44,973 bases of DNA from JBHGBM01 sp041946965 (GTDB lineage: Bacteria > Acidobacteriota > Terriglobia > Bryobacterales > Bryobacteraceae). The notes below the pieces were generated by a model. That model did no database searches, was not told the DNA's origin, and saw nothing but the letters and a program-made list of their open reading frames with translations. Location: the NCBI GenBank assembly GCA_041946965.1, contig JBHGBM010000041.1, forward strand, positions 1 through 44,973, written 5' to 3'. Positions within the stretch are counted from its first letter, which is position 1, and each line of letters opens with the position of its first letter. This document shows, in pieces, positions 16,910-25,471 of the stretch. A program made the position numbers and the translations under genes.

Positions 16910-19900
16910 TCAGTAATTCAGCTTCAACCCGAATTGAATAATCCGAGCGTTGGCGTTGGTCGAGGAGATCACGCCGAACGTGCTCGAATCGTAATTGCCG
17001 CTCGGGTTGGAGAAGTTCGCGTAATTGAAGATATTGAAGAACTCCGACCGGAACTGCAACCGCAGCCGCTCGCGGAGGGTGAACTGCTTCTGCACCGCGA
17101 AATCCAGGTTGGCCTGGCCGGGGCCCCGCAGCGAGTTGCGTCCCAGTGTCCCGAAGCGCGTGCGCGGCGCGGGTGCGAACACGCTCTTCACCAGGTATCC
17201 GCCCAGGCGCTGCCGCGTCGAGCCGCTGGTGTACGGGTTGCCCCCTACGTAGTCCGCGTTGCCCGCGCCGCCGCTGCCGATGTCGCCGTCCCACGCCTGC
17301 CCGCTGAGCGAGTTGGTCACGTTGATCGGAACGCCCGATTGCGCCAGGCCGATACCGGAAATTTCCCACCCCGCCAGCGCGTACCGCGCCGGTGAGCCGC
17401 TGCTCCCCAGCGGATTCGGCAGGGCCAGGTTGAAACTGACGGTCAGCCGCTGCGGGCGGTCGAAGGTGGAAAGCCCGCGGTTGGCGCGGAAGTTGTCCGG
17501 GTTGCCGCTGCCGCTAACGTAGTAGCGCGAGGTGCTGCCCGCGTCATCGATGGTTTTCGAAATGGTGTACGCCGCCAGGAATTGCGAGCCGCCGGTGAAA
17601 CGCTTTTGCACCGTGAACTGCCCGGAATGGAAAATGGAATTGCCGTTGTTGCCCTGGTACCAGATGGGACCGTAGCCGAGGAACGGCCGCACGAAGTTGC
17701 CGGCCGCGTCCGGCCGCGGGTAGTTCAGGTTGCGCTGGAGGAACAGGTGCGTTCCGTGCGTGCCCACGTAGGCGGCCTGCACCACCACGCGTCCCGGCAG
17801 CTCGCGCTGAAGGTCCAGGTTCCACTGCTGGGCCGTATCGGTCTTGGGATCCTTCTCCACCGCGCGCATGGTGAGCGAGGAGGTCGCCGTGGGCGTGGGA
17901 AGCGCCTTGGGGTCCAGCCCCTCCAAACGGTACCGCCAGCCGTCCGGAACCCCGCCCGCCGGGAAATTCAGCGTCTGCACGGCGGTGAGCGGCGGGTTGG
18001 AGCGCAGTTGCTGGAACACCTGCGCGGTGCGCTGATCGAAGTAGATGCCGTAGCCGCCGCGCAGCACCGTGCGCGCGTCCCCCGCGGGAGACCACGCCAG
18101 GCCGATGCGCGGTCCGGCGTTGTGCGTGTCCGTGAACGTCGTGCTGGCGGGCACTCCGGGCGAAACGTTTCCCACCACCACGCCGCCGCTTTCCGGCGTG
18201 CCGGGCCGGGTGTAGCGGTCGGGCCAGAAGCTCACCACGTTGAGCTGCGCGTCGTATGGCGGGATGTTCAGCTCGTAGCGCAGCCCCAGGTTCAGCGTCA
18301 GGTTGGGGCGCAGCTTGAAATCGTCGGCGGCGAAGAAGTTGTACGCGGTCTCGCGCAGGTTCTGAATGCCCGCGCCGGTGCCGTAAACGCCCCGCGAGGG
18401 AAGGTCCAGCAGGAAATCGGCGAAGCCGTCTCCGGTGCTCTGCCCGCTGAAGGTCCACGTGGGCCGCTGGTTGAGCGTGCTCATCGGCTGGATGCGCCCG
18501 CGGCGGATCTCCGCGCCGAATTTGAAGGCGTGCCTTCCCTTGAGCAGCGTGTAGGTGTCGCTGAACGTGAACAGGTGGGCGTTGTCGCGATAGGTTTCCG
18601 TGATGCCGAAATTGAAATAGCCCGAAATGCTCACGCGTGGAAACCCGGGCAGGTCGTTGGTGGCCGGAATGCCGAGCGTTTTCGGATCCGTCCGGTCCGC
18701 ATTGTTGCTGACCGACACGCTGCGGTCCCACCCGAACCGGAACTCGTTGATGTGCGTGGGCGAGATCACCCGCATGTAGGAGACCGCCAGATCGTACTTG
18801 TCGCGCGTGTTCTGGTTCTCCATGCCGGGGAACGGCGAGCCGCCGAACGGATCGGTCTGCGGCGTGCGGCTCCAGAACCAGCGTCCGCTGAAGCGATCCT
18901 TGCCGGAGAAGTTATGGTCGAGCCGCGCCACATGCTGGTCGTTGCCGCCGGAGATGGTGCGCACGTCGACGAAGTTGATGGGGCCGCCCGTGGAAGCGTT
19001 CGGCAGCGGGATCAGCTTCTCCATCACCGCGCGCGAGATCGGGTGGATGCGATTGGCCGGAATCTGGTTGCCGGGGAAGCAGCCGCGGCTGTCGCTGGCG
19101 GTGCAGGGCAGTCCCGTGAGCGGATCGCGCACCAGTTTGCTGAACGTGCCGGCGCGCATGGCGGCGGTCGGCACACTCTGGCGGCTCAGCGCCGCGCTGG
19201 AGTTCGAGTTCCGCTGGCGCGTGCCTTCATACCCCAGGAAGAAGAACGTGCGGTCCTTGCCGCTGTAAATGCCCGGTATGGTGACGGGGCCGCCGCCCGA
19301 GGCGCCGAACTGGTTCTGGTTGTTTTGTCCGCGCGCGGCGGCGAAGAACGGCCGCGAGTTGAGCCTCGTGTTCCGCAAAAACTCCCACGCGCTGCCGTGC
19401 AGTTCGTTGGTGCCCGAGACCGTCACCACGTTCACCACCGAACCGGCGTTGCGGCCGTACTCGGCGCTGAACATGCTCGTCATGACCTTGAATTCCTGAA
19501 GGAAATCGGGACTCGGCGCGCCGATGCCCGTGTTGCTGTTGTTCAGCGCGTTGAACGCCGGCAGGCCGTCGATGAGCAGGTTGTTGCTTCCCGCGCGCAT
19601 GCCGTTCACGTTGGGGTTCACGTTGCCCAGGCCGGGCGAATCAGCGTTGTTGAGCGCCGAGGAGACCCCCGCGGTGAGCCCCAGCAGGTGGGTGTAATTG
19701 CGCGTGGAAAGCGGAATGGCGCGGATGCTGTTCGCCTGGATCACGCGCCCCTGCGTGGCCGTTTCCACCTGCACGGCCGTGGGTGCCGCCACCACCGTGA
19801 CCGCTTCCTCCAGGCGCCCCACGTTGAGCGTGAAGTTCACCGGGATGCGCTCGGTGATCTGCACCTGAACGTTCTCCTGTACGGCGCGCTGCATGCCGGC

Positions 19901-20146
19901 GAACTCCGCCGTTACGGTATAGATGCCCGGCGGCAGCAGCGGGACCACGTACGCCCCCTGCGAATCGGTCACGGCGTTGCGCACGATGCCGGTGGCCCGC
20001 TCCGTAATGGTGAGGCGCGCGCCGGGTATGACCGCGCCGGTGGAATCTTTCACGGCGCCAAGGATGATCCCGGTGGTCTCCTGCGCCGTGGCGGGAAGGC
20101 TTAATGCGGTTCCCAGAAGAATCAGCAAAGCCGCTGAGGTTCTCAT
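16910..20146 (-). CDS. Oar-like TonB-dependent outer-membrane receptor
   Basis: The 1078-residue protein begins with a Sec signal (MRTSAALLILLGTALSLPAT). A carboxypeptidase-regulatory-like domain follows at about 25-105 (ILGAVKDSTGAVIPGARLTI, DSQGAYVVPLLPPGIYTV). Next come a plug domain at about 110-230 (IRAIPLSTRNYTHLLGLTAG, MRAGSNNLLIDGLPAFN) and a long beta barrel ending in IQFGLKLNY with a terminal aromatic residue. This is the Oar architecture expanded in Acidobacteriota, used for uptake of oligosaccharides or other large substrates. Two ATGs lie 6 nt apart. AGGAG touches the first (20152) and is 6 nt before the second (20146), so the second is chosen. A GATAGtCTATC palindrome at 20175-20185 lies in the leader. 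Confidence 0.93.
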   Translation of the reverse strand: MRTSAALLILLGTALSLPATAQETTGIILGAVKDSTGAVIPGARLTITERATGIVRNAVTDSQGAYVVPLLPPGIYTVTAEFAGMQRAVQENVQVQITERIPVNFTLNVGRLEEAVTVVAAPTAVQVETATQGRVIQANSIRAIPLSTRNYTHLLGLTAGVSSALNNADSPGLGNVNPNVNGMRAGSNNLLIDGLPAFNALNNSNTGIGAPSPDFLQEFKVMTSMFSAEYGRNAGSVVNVVTVSGTNELHGSAWEFLRNTRLNSRPFFAAARGQNNQNQFGASGGGPVTIPGIYSGKDRTFFFLGYEGTRQRNSNSSAALSRQSVPTAAMRAGTFSKLVRDPLTGLPCTASDSRGCFPGNQIPANRIHPISRAVMEKLIPLPNASTGGPINFVDVRTISGGNDQHVARLDHNFSGKDRFSGRWFWSRTPQTDPFGGSPFPGMENQNTRDKYDLAVSYMRVISPTHINEFRFGWDRSVSVSNNADRTDPKTLGIPATNDLPGFPRVSISGYFNFGITETYRDNAHLFTFSDTYTLLKGRHAFKFGAEIRRGRIQPMSTLNQRPTWTFSGQSTGDGFADFLLDLPSRGVYGTGAGIQNLRETAYNFFAADDFKLRPNLTLNLGLRYELNIPPYDAQLNVVSFWPDRYTRPGTPESGGVVVGNVSPGVPASTTFTDTHNAGPRIGLAWSPAGDARTVLRGGYGIYFDQRTAQVFQQLRSNPPLTAVQTLNFPAGGVPDGWRYRLEGLDPKALPTPTATSSLTMRAVEKDPKTDTAQQWNLDLQRELPGRVVVQAAYVGTHGTHLFLQRNLNYPRPDAAGNFVRPFLGYGPIWYQGNNGNSIFHSGQFTVQKRFTGGSQFLAAYTISKTIDDAGSTSRYYVSGSGNPDNFRANRGLSTFDRPQRLTVSFNLALPNPLGSSGSPARYALAGWEISGIGLAQSGVPINVTNSLSGQAWDGDIGSGGAGNADYVGGNPYTSGSTRQRLGGYLVKSVFAPAPRTRFGTLGRNSLRGPGQANLDFAVQKQFTLRERLRLQFRSEFFNIFNYANFSNPSGNYDSSTFGVISSTNANARIIQFGLKLNY

Positions 20147-20174
20147 GCTCATCTCCTGATGGGGTACGAATGCG

Positions 20175-20185
20175 GATAGTCTATC
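20175..20185. promoter_or_regulatory. 11-bp palindrome in the leader of the Oar-like receptor gene
   Basis: GATAGtCTATC is a perfect 5-bp inverted repeat around one base, 29 nt before the start codon at 20146. On the minus strand it includes TAGACT, a possible -10 hexamer. It may be a small operator or chance. No second copy was noticed in the window. Confidence 0.3.
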
Positions 20186-20228
20186 AGAAGAGCAGGCATC
20201 CGGTTTGAAGCGCGGATCGGCCGATTAC

Positions 20229-20556
20229 TCAGCGAGCCTCTTGAACGCTCTGCCGCAACGCCATCCTCCCAACATCAGCCCCGCCGCCCTGGGCCGCCAT
20301 AACCCGCTCCGCAGCCTGCGCGCACAGGAACGGCCCGGTCAGGTTCACCCGCAGCACGCGCTCCCATTCCTCGAGCGGCGTATCCAGGAAGGGCCGCGCG
20401 TGACCGATGCCCGCGTTGTTCACCTGCACGTCCAGGCGGCCGAAGGCGTCCACCGCGACGCGCACCATGGCGTCCACCTGTTCCGCGCCGGCAATGTCCG
20501 TTTGGATGGCGAGCGCGCCCGGGATGTCCCGCGCGGCCGCCAGTCTCACCGCGTCT
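20229..20556 (-). pseudogene. Remnant of a short-chain dehydrogenase/reductase (SDR) gene
   Basis: About 95 residues of an SDR middle region are readable on the minus strand. IPGALAIQTDIAG, AFGRLDVQVNNAGIG (the NNAG structural motif) and WERVLRVNLTGPFLCAQAA are unmistakable. The N-terminal cofactor motif (TGxxxGxG) and the catalytic SxnYxxxK part are both absent: after AAQGGG the frame runs into unrelated residues and a stop at 20229. Homology begins at the stop of the preceding serine hydrolase gene (20546). It therefore looks like the last gene of that operon with both ends lost. It cannot encode a working dehydrogenase. Confidence 0.8.
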
Positions 20557-22561
20557 TCAGCTCCATGCGCCGCAGGCAGAATGCGTCGTACTCCTTCACC
20601 CCGGAGAACACCAGGTACATGCTGTTTCCTTCGATCCATTTTGCGGGCAGGCGGTAACCGTGCGTGCCCGGCAGGTCCCAGCGATCGGTGTGGAACGCCG
20701 TGGTCCACGGTCCCCACGGCTCGGGAGCGTCGTAGATGCCCCAGCCGCTCTCTTGGTTCTGGCCGAGCAGCAGCAGGTAGCGCTTGAGGCCGGGATGATA
20801 CACCGCGTCCACCCGCTGGCACGCCCCCGGATAGGAGAACACCGGCCCGCGTTTGGCGATGTCGCGGGTCCACACCGGCCGGCCCTTCTCCAGGCGGGCG
20901 AAGAACTCGTAAGCCTCGCGCTCCCGTATACGTTTGCGCGGCACGCGCGCCAGCGCCAAAGCGTCATCGGATTCGTAGGCGCTTGGGCCGTCCTGCGAGT
21001 ACGTGTAGACGTAGCCGTCGCGCGCCCCCGCATAGTTTCTGCCGAAATTGAGGAAAGCCGGCGAGCCGAAACTCTCGGTGAGCTTGAAGCCCCACTGCCA
21101 GGTCTTGCCGTGATCCTCGGACCAGGCCAGTTGCGCGTTGCCCACGTTCCGCACCCACATGTAAATCGCGCCGTCCACCGCCAGCATGCCGCTGGTCTTG
21201 GGCCCCTTCTTGCCGTCGCCGGGGCGCTCGGCGGTTGCCGAGCGCAGATTCACGGCCTTGTATGCCGCCGGCGGCCCGCTGATGCGGGCCAGGCCCAGGC
21301 TCAGCTTGACGGGGAGGCGCGGCTCGAAGCCCCAGCCGTCGCCGTAGACCGTGTAGATATCGCCGTCATCGGCCCAGGTGAGCGGCCAGTTGTCGCTGCC
21401 TATGGCGGCGCGCGTGATGGTCTCCGGCGGCGCGAACACCACCTCGCGGATCACCGGGCTTTGCGGGTAGGGCCTGATGGCGGCCACTGCCGGTTGCAGC
21501 ACGTAACGGATCAGGTCGCCCCAGAACTTGCTCTCTCCCGGCGGGTTGAGATTGTTGCCGTTGCGCACCACCACCAGGTTCAGACTCGGCGCCACGAACA
21601 GCGCCTGCTGGCCCGCCCCGGCGCCCGCGAAGGCGTCGCGCGGAACCTTGGCCCACGCCCCGTCGAAGTTGGTGTACCAGCACAGGCCGGACCCGGGAAC
21701 CGCGGCGTCCCTCTTGCGGTCCGGCAGCGGCATGCCGGCATAGGAGGTGACCTTCTCCACCCATTCCCGCGGCACGATCTGGCGTCCCTTCCAGTTGCCC
21801 TTCTGAAGCATGAGCTGGCCGATGCGCGCCACCGCGCGCGGGGTGAAATTCGCCCCGCCCCAGTTGGCGAATACGCGCAGCCCGTCCAGGCTGTAGCACT
21901 CGCCGTAGCCGATGCGCCAGTCCGCCTCGGGAATGCCGATCGGCTCGCAGATGCGCCGCCGGAGCAGCGCCTGAATGTCGCTTTCCCGCGCGCCGCGCAG
22001 GCTCGCCGTCACGGCGTAGGCCAGCGCCGCCATCCCGGGATTGCTGTAACGGTTGCCCGTGCCCGGGTCGAAAATCACCGGCGCCTGGTCGAGCGCGATG
22101 GAGATCGGGTCGGGCTTGCGCTTCCAGAACGCGCCCATCCAGCCGGGCAGCTTGTCGTGCGGCACGCCTTCCTCCTCCGCATCCTGGATGCCCGAGGTGT
22201 GGGTGGCAAGCTGCCGTATGGTGATACGGCTCTTGCGCGGATCGCCGGCCCAGCGCGGAATGTACTTCACCGCGAGGTCGTCCGGACGCATACGCCCGTC
22301 GGCCAGCGCCACCAGCAGCGGCATGCCGCCCACCAGCGCCTTGGCCAGTGATGCCGTGTAGTGCCGCGTCTCCGGCCCGGCGCCCTCGGCGTAGTACTCG
22401 AGCACGATCTTTCCGTTGCGGGCGATGAGCAGGGCGCGGGTGTTGCGCGCGGCGGCGTCCTTCTTCAACGCTTCCAGCCGCGCCGGGTCGAAACCTTGCG
22501 TCTCGGGGGCGGCCGCGGGCCAATCCGTCGCGGCCAGCATCAGGGCGAGTAGGGCTGTCAT
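20546..22561 (-). CDS. Serine hydrolase (class C beta-lactamase/EstB-like) fused to a DUF4185-like propeller domain
   Basis: The 671-residue protein has a short hydrophobic N-terminus (MTALLALMLAATDW), probably a signal. Residues about 20-350 are a beta-lactamase-type serine hydrolase: S71-L-A-K74 in YTASLAKAL is the SxxK motif and Y172-S-N174 in NRYSNPGMAAL is the YxN motif. Such stand-alone proteins are usually esterases or D-amino-acid peptidases. Residues about 365-671 resemble DUF4185, a five-bladed propeller related to glycosidase folds (TWADDGDIYTVYGDGWG, YMWVRNVGNAQLAWSEDHG, YLVFSGVKEYDAF). Its ATG overlaps the MFS stop by 4 bp. The fusion suggests one exported enzyme that removes an ester and binds or cleaves a sugar. 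Confidence 0.85.
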   Translation of the reverse strand: MTALLALMLAATDWPAAAPETQGFDPARLEALKKDAAARNTRALLIARNGKIVLEYYAEGAGPETRHYTASLAKALVGGMPLLVALADGRMRPDDLAVKYIPRWAGDPRKSRITIRQLATHTSGIQDAEEEGVPHDKLPGWMGAFWKRKPDPISIALDQAPVIFDPGTGNRYSNPGMAALAYAVTASLRGARESDIQALLRRRICEPIGIPEADWRIGYGECYSLDGLRVFANWGGANFTPRAVARIGQLMLQKGNWKGRQIVPREWVEKVTSYAGMPLPDRKRDAAVPGSGLCWYTNFDGAWAKVPRDAFAGAGAGQQALFVAPSLNLVVVRNGNNLNPPGESKFWGDLIRYVLQPAVAAIRPYPQSPVIREVVFAPPETITRAAIGSDNWPLTWADDGDIYTVYGDGWGFEPRLPVKLSLGLARISGPPAAYKAVNLRSATAERPGDGKKGPKTSGMLAVDGAIYMWVRNVGNAQLAWSEDHGKTWQWGFKLTESFGSPAFLNFGRNYAGARDGYVYTYSQDGPSAYESDDALALARVPRKRIREREAYEFFARLEKGRPVWTRDIAKRGPVFSYPGACQRVDAVYHPGLKRYLLLLGQNQESGWGIYDAPEPWGPWTTAFHTDRWDLPGTHGYRLPAKWIEGNSMYLVFSGVKEYDAFCLRRMELKTR

Positions 22562-23814
22562 GCTTTATCCTGTGAACCGGTGCGGATGCGCCACCAGCAG
22601 AAGACCGCCGCCAGGTCGAGCGCGGCGGCCAGAAAAAAATGCGTCTGAATGCTCCCCGTCCACGCCAGCAGGGCGGGGAAGGCCACGGAACTGGCGAACG
22701 AGCCGATCGAGCCGAAGGTGTTCATCGCCGCCGAGAGCGTGCCCGTGCGCCGGCCGCCGAGATCGGATGAGACCGACCAGCTCGGGCTTAGGGTGAAATC
22801 CACGCCGAACGTGGTGATTCCGAAGCAGGCCACGAACGCGCCCACCGAGGTCACGTGCGGGGCGATCAGCAGCATGAGGGCGGCCAGCGCGAACCCGCAC
22901 ATGGCCGGCAGGCGCCGCGAGAGCCGGCGGTTGCCGCGGCGGTAGAGCGCGTCCACCGCCATGCCGCTGGTCCAGGTGGCCAGCGCGCCGCAATAGAGCG
23001 GCACGCTCGCCCACGCGCCGGCTTCCTGCGGCCCCAGCGCGAAGCGCGTGCGCAGGTACGGCAGCAGCCAGCTAAAGCAGACGAAGAACGTGAAATTGGA
23101 GGCGAAGTATTGAATCAGCAGGAGCAGGGAATCGAGACACACCAGGTCCCGCCAGCGCGATTCGCCCGCCGCGACCGGCCTGGCGTTCCCGCCCGAACCG
23201 ATCAGCCGCAGCTCGGCCTCCGTGATGCCGGGCTTTTCGCGCGGATCGTCGCGGAACCAGCGGAACCACCACCACGCCCACGCGAAGCCGATCACCCCCA
23301 GGCCCACGAACGAAGCGCGCCATCCAAAGACGGCGACGGAGACCGACATCAGGGTAAGCCCCACCGCCGCGCCCAGCCGCGAGCCGGTATTCAGCAGGCC
23401 CAACGCCAGGCCGCGCTCCCTGGCGGGCAGCCACCCGTAGATGGCGCGCGCCGCAGTGGGGTACGCGCCGGCTTCCGCGGCTCCAAACAGAAAGCGCACT
23501 GCCACCAGCACCGCCACCGCGGAAACCAGTCCGGTTTGCAGTGTGAAAAGCGACCAGCAGGCTACCGTGGCGGCCAGGAACTTCCGCGGGCCCCAGCGGT
23601 CCGCCAGCCACCCCGAGGGCAGCATGAAGACGGCGTAGCCCAGCGCGAAGGCGCCGAACACCACGCCGAAGGTGAGGTCCGGGATGCGCAGGTCCGCCGC
23701 CATGTCGTTCTTCGCGGCCGAGATGCATACCCGGTCCACGATGGTGACGAACGAGAGCAGGAACAGGGCCGCCATCACGCGCCAGCGGATGTTGCGGCCG
23801 GCCTCGGGTTTCAC
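22558..23814 (-). CDS. Major facilitator superfamily transporter (anion:cation symporter/hexuronate type)
   Basis: The 418-residue inner-membrane protein has about 12 helices. FLLSFVTIVDRVCISAAKND in helix 1 and GWLADRWGPRKFLAATVA in the loop after helix 2 are typical of the ACS family, which imports hexuronates and other organic acids with protons. The GTG at 23814 is chosen as start because it overlaps the cupin stop (GTGA), as expected in this tightly packed operon; an ATG at 23853 would run 43 bases into the cupin gene. Its stop overlaps the serine-hydrolase start (ATGA). Context suggests it imports the small acid or sugar released by the neighbouring hydrolase. Confidence 0.88.
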   Translation of the reverse strand: MKPEAGRNIRWRVMAALFLLSFVTIVDRVCISAAKNDMAADLRIPDLTFGVVFGAFALGYAVFMLPSGWLADRWGPRKFLAATVACWSLFTLQTGLVSAVAVLVAVRFLFGAAEAGAYPTAARAIYGWLPARERGLALGLLNTGSRLGAAVGLTLMSVSVAVFGWRASFVGLGVIGFAWAWWWFRWFRDDPREKPGITEAELRLIGSGGNARPVAAGESRWRDLVCLDSLLLLIQYFASNFTFFVCFSWLLPYLRTRFALGPQEAGAWASVPLYCGALATWTSGMAVDALYRRGNRRLSRRLPAMCGFALAALMLLIAPHVTSVGAFVACFGITTFGVDFTLSPSWSVSSDLGGRRTGTLSAAMNTFGSIGSFASSVAFPALLAWTGSIQTHFFLAAALDLAAVFCWWRIRTGSQDKA

Positions 23815-24212
23815 ACCTGTTCGCGCCGCGCCGCCTCTGCGGCCTTGACGCACCGCGCGTAGTTCTCTTCAGCGGTGTAAGCCGGGACGAAGACCGTGGC
23901 GAGCTTGAGCGGCTGATATCCGGTGTTGACGATCTGGTGCGGCTCACCCGCCGGCACCCACATGGCGACGTCGGCGGCGATGGGCGTCTCGCCGGTCGCG
24001 TTCACGCAGATTCCCTCGCCGGAAACCACGTAGATCAGCTCGGGACGATCGTGGGTGTGGGAATCGGTGCGCCCCGAAGGAGGCAGGATGGCGTGCGAGA
24101 AGGTAATCTCCGCGACGCCGCCCTTATCCGGCGCGAACAGCACCTTGATGCGGCGCGCGTAGGGGGCGGGGATCTCGACTCCTGGTTCTTCCCAGGCTTT
24201 GGCGATTTGCAT
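23811..24212 (-). CDS. Single-domain cupin protein
   Basis: The 133-residue protein is one cupin barrel. Motif 1 appears as SHTHDRPELIYVVSGEG (metal-binding His-x-His and Glu), motif 2 as WVPAGEPHQIVNTG (His). No second domain or DNA-binding part is present. Small cupins beside sugar transporters are often isomerases or binding/sensing proteins (KdgF-like uronate handling is one possibility given the hexuronate-type MFS neighbour). It is the first gene of the operon, with a GAGGAG ribosome site 4 nt before the ATG and the AACGATTACA operator in its leader. Its stop overlaps the MFS start. Confidence 0.85.
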   Translation of the reverse strand: MQIAKAWEEPGVEIPAPYARRIKVLFAPDKGGVAEITFSHAILPPSGRTDSHTHDRPELIYVVSGEGICVNATGETPIAADVAMWVPAGEPHQIVNTGYQPLKLATVFVPAYTAEENYARCVKAAEAARREQV

Positions 24213-24225
24213 GGCTCTCCTCGAT

Positions 24226-24235
24226 AACGATTACA
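24226..24235. promoter_or_regulatory. Putative LacI-family operator copy 1, leader of the cupin operon
   Basis: AACGATTACA occurs here and, base for base, at 25390-25399 in front of the lacI-type gene. The central CG with flanking AA/TT is the layout expected for a LacI-family half-site pair. It lies between the -10 of the operon promoter and the cupin start codon, where a bound repressor would block early transcription. Confidence 0.6.
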
Positions 24236-24245
24236 GAACCAGATC

Positions 24246-24275
24246 ATGCTACGTCGCCACCAGAGCAGATGTCAA
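24246..24275 (-). promoter_or_regulatory. Promoter of the cupin-MFS-serine hydrolase operon
   Basis: On the minus strand TTGACA (24270-24275) is followed after 18 nt by TAGCAT (24246-24251). The -35 is perfect and the -10 matches 4 of 6. The leader of about 30 nt contains the putative operator and then the GAGGAG ribosome site. Confidence 0.55.
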
Positions 24276-24298
24276 GCACGTGGGACTGGAAATCGGTT

Positions 24299-25351
24299 TC
24301 AGCAGCGAGGTGTCCCCGCGCCGCAGGAGGAGCGCACGATCAGGCGCGTGGGGAGCACGGCGCGCCGGCGCGGCAGCCTGCCGTTCTGAATACGTTCCAG
24401 CAGCAGGCGCGCGGCGGTGCGGCCCACGTCCTGCGCGGGCTGCGCCACGGCGGTCAGCGGCGGCCGCAGGGAAGTGGCCCACGGCATGTCGTCGAAGCCC
24501 AGCACCGCGATATCGGCGGGGATCTCGAGACCGCGCTCGTGGATGGCCTGCAACACGCCCAACGTCATCAGGTTGCTTGCCGAAAACACCGCAGTGGGCG
24601 GAGGCGTCGCGGCCAGCAGCGCCTGCATGGCGTGGTAGCCGCCCGACTGCCGGAAATCCCCGTAGCGCACCAGGTCCTCGGGCACTTCCAGCCCGGCGTC
24701 GCGAAACGCCTGCCGGTAGCCCTCCTGCCTCTCCCGCGCGGTGTTCAGCGAGAGCGGGCCGTTGATCAAAGCGATCCGGCGGTGCCCGAGCGTGATCAGG
24801 TGCGCCACGGCCGTGCGCGCGCCCTCGGCGTTATCCACCCCCACCATGTCGATCGGAAGGTCATCGGGAACGCGGGAAACCGCCACCATCGGCATGCCGG
24901 ATTGCAGCATGCGGCGGTACTCCTCGGTGGGCGCGCGGCTGGCCGTGAAGATCAGCCCCGCGATGCCTTCGGCCCGCAGGCTGGCCACGTGGATCTGCTC
25001 GCGTTCGGGACTTTCGTTGTAGTTGGCCAACAGCAGCGAGTAGCCGGTGGATTGAAGCACCTCCTCGATGCCGCAAATCACGCTGGTAAAGAAAGGGTTC
25101 TCGATGTCGGGGATCAGCACCCCCACGGTACGGCTGGAGCCGGCGCGCAGGCTGCGCGCCGCGCGGTTGGGACGGTAGCTCAGCGCGCGCGCCGCCTCGT
25201 GTACTTTCCGTTGGAGATCCTCGGCGACGCCGCCCTTGCCGGAGAGAACCCGCGACACGGTGGCGGTGGAGACGCCCGCCTTGGCGGCGACCTCCCGCAC
25301 GGTGACCACGGCAGGCCCCTTCGAGATCCTCGAGCGGCGGCGTTCAGCCAT
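24299..25351 (-). CDS. LacI-family transcriptional repressor
   Basis: The 350-residue protein has an N-terminal LacI helix-turn-helix (VTVREVAAKAGVSTATVSRVLSGK, about residues 16-39) with the hinge-helix YRPNRAARSLRAG. A periplasmic-binding-protein-like effector domain follows (TVGVLIPDIENPFFTSVI through GFDDMPWATSLRPPLTAV). It would bind a sugar or sugar acid and release its operator. The start MAERRRSR at 25351 is preceded by TTGACA-17-TACACT with the operator 10-mer overlapping the -35, which implies autorepression. An in-frame upstream extension to 25789 is the shadow of the next gene. It lies 86 nt upstream of the cupin operon on the same strand and is its likely regulator. Confidence 0.94.
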   Translation of the reverse strand: MAERRRSRISKGPAVVTVREVAAKAGVSTATVSRVLSGKGGVAEDLQRKVHEAARALSYRPNRAARSLRAGSSRTVGVLIPDIENPFFTSVICGIEEVLQSTGYSLLLANYNESPEREQIHVASLRAEGIAGLIFTASRAPTEEYRRMLQSGMPMVAVSRVPDDLPIDMVGVDNAEGARTAVAHLITLGHRRIALINGPLSLNTARERQEGYRQAFRDAGLEVPEDLVRYGDFRQSGGYHAMQALLAATPPPTAVFSASNLMTLGVLQAIHERGLEIPADIAVLGFDDMPWATSLRPPLTAVAQPAQDVGRTAARLLLERIQNGRLPRRRAVLPTRLIVRSSCGAGTPRC

Positions 25352-25361
25352 TTCGAAAGCC

Positions 25362-25390
25362 AGTGTACCCGAGCGCCGGGCGCGTGTCAA
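25362..25390 (-). promoter_or_regulatory. Promoter of the LacI-family gene
   Basis: On the minus strand TTGACA (25385-25390) and TACACT (25362-25367) are spaced by exactly 17 nt, a near-consensus sigma-70 promoter. The start codon is 10 nt after the -10, leaving a leader of only about 3-4 nt and no ribosome site. The operator copy begins at the -35. Confidence 0.7.
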
Positions 25391-25399
25391 ACGATTACA
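25390..25399. promoter_or_regulatory. Putative LacI-family operator copy 2, at the regulator's own -35
   Basis: AACGATTACA here is identical to the 10-mer at 24226-24235. Including flanks, the site reads GTGTcAaacgaTtACAC, a partial palindrome with matching GTGT/ACAC ends. It touches the -35 box of the lacI-type promoter, consistent with autorepression. Confidence 0.6.
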
Positions 25400-25471
25400 C
25401 CACGTTACGAAACCGGCCGGAAATTTCAGCTTGCCGAAACCTTCGCCGTGGCGCGCTGTTGACACCGCGGT

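Noticed and set aside
14551..16941. 796-codon open frame on the plus strand across cdaA and the Gfo/Idh/MocA gene
   Set aside because: It crosses two unrelated antisense genes and has no domain or ribosome site.
17582..20104. 840-codon open frame on the plus strand through the Oar-like receptor gene
   Set aside because: It is antisense to a clear receptor with a signal peptide, has no recognisable domains and an Arg/Ala/Gly/Val-heavy composition; GC-rich DNA gives many such frames.
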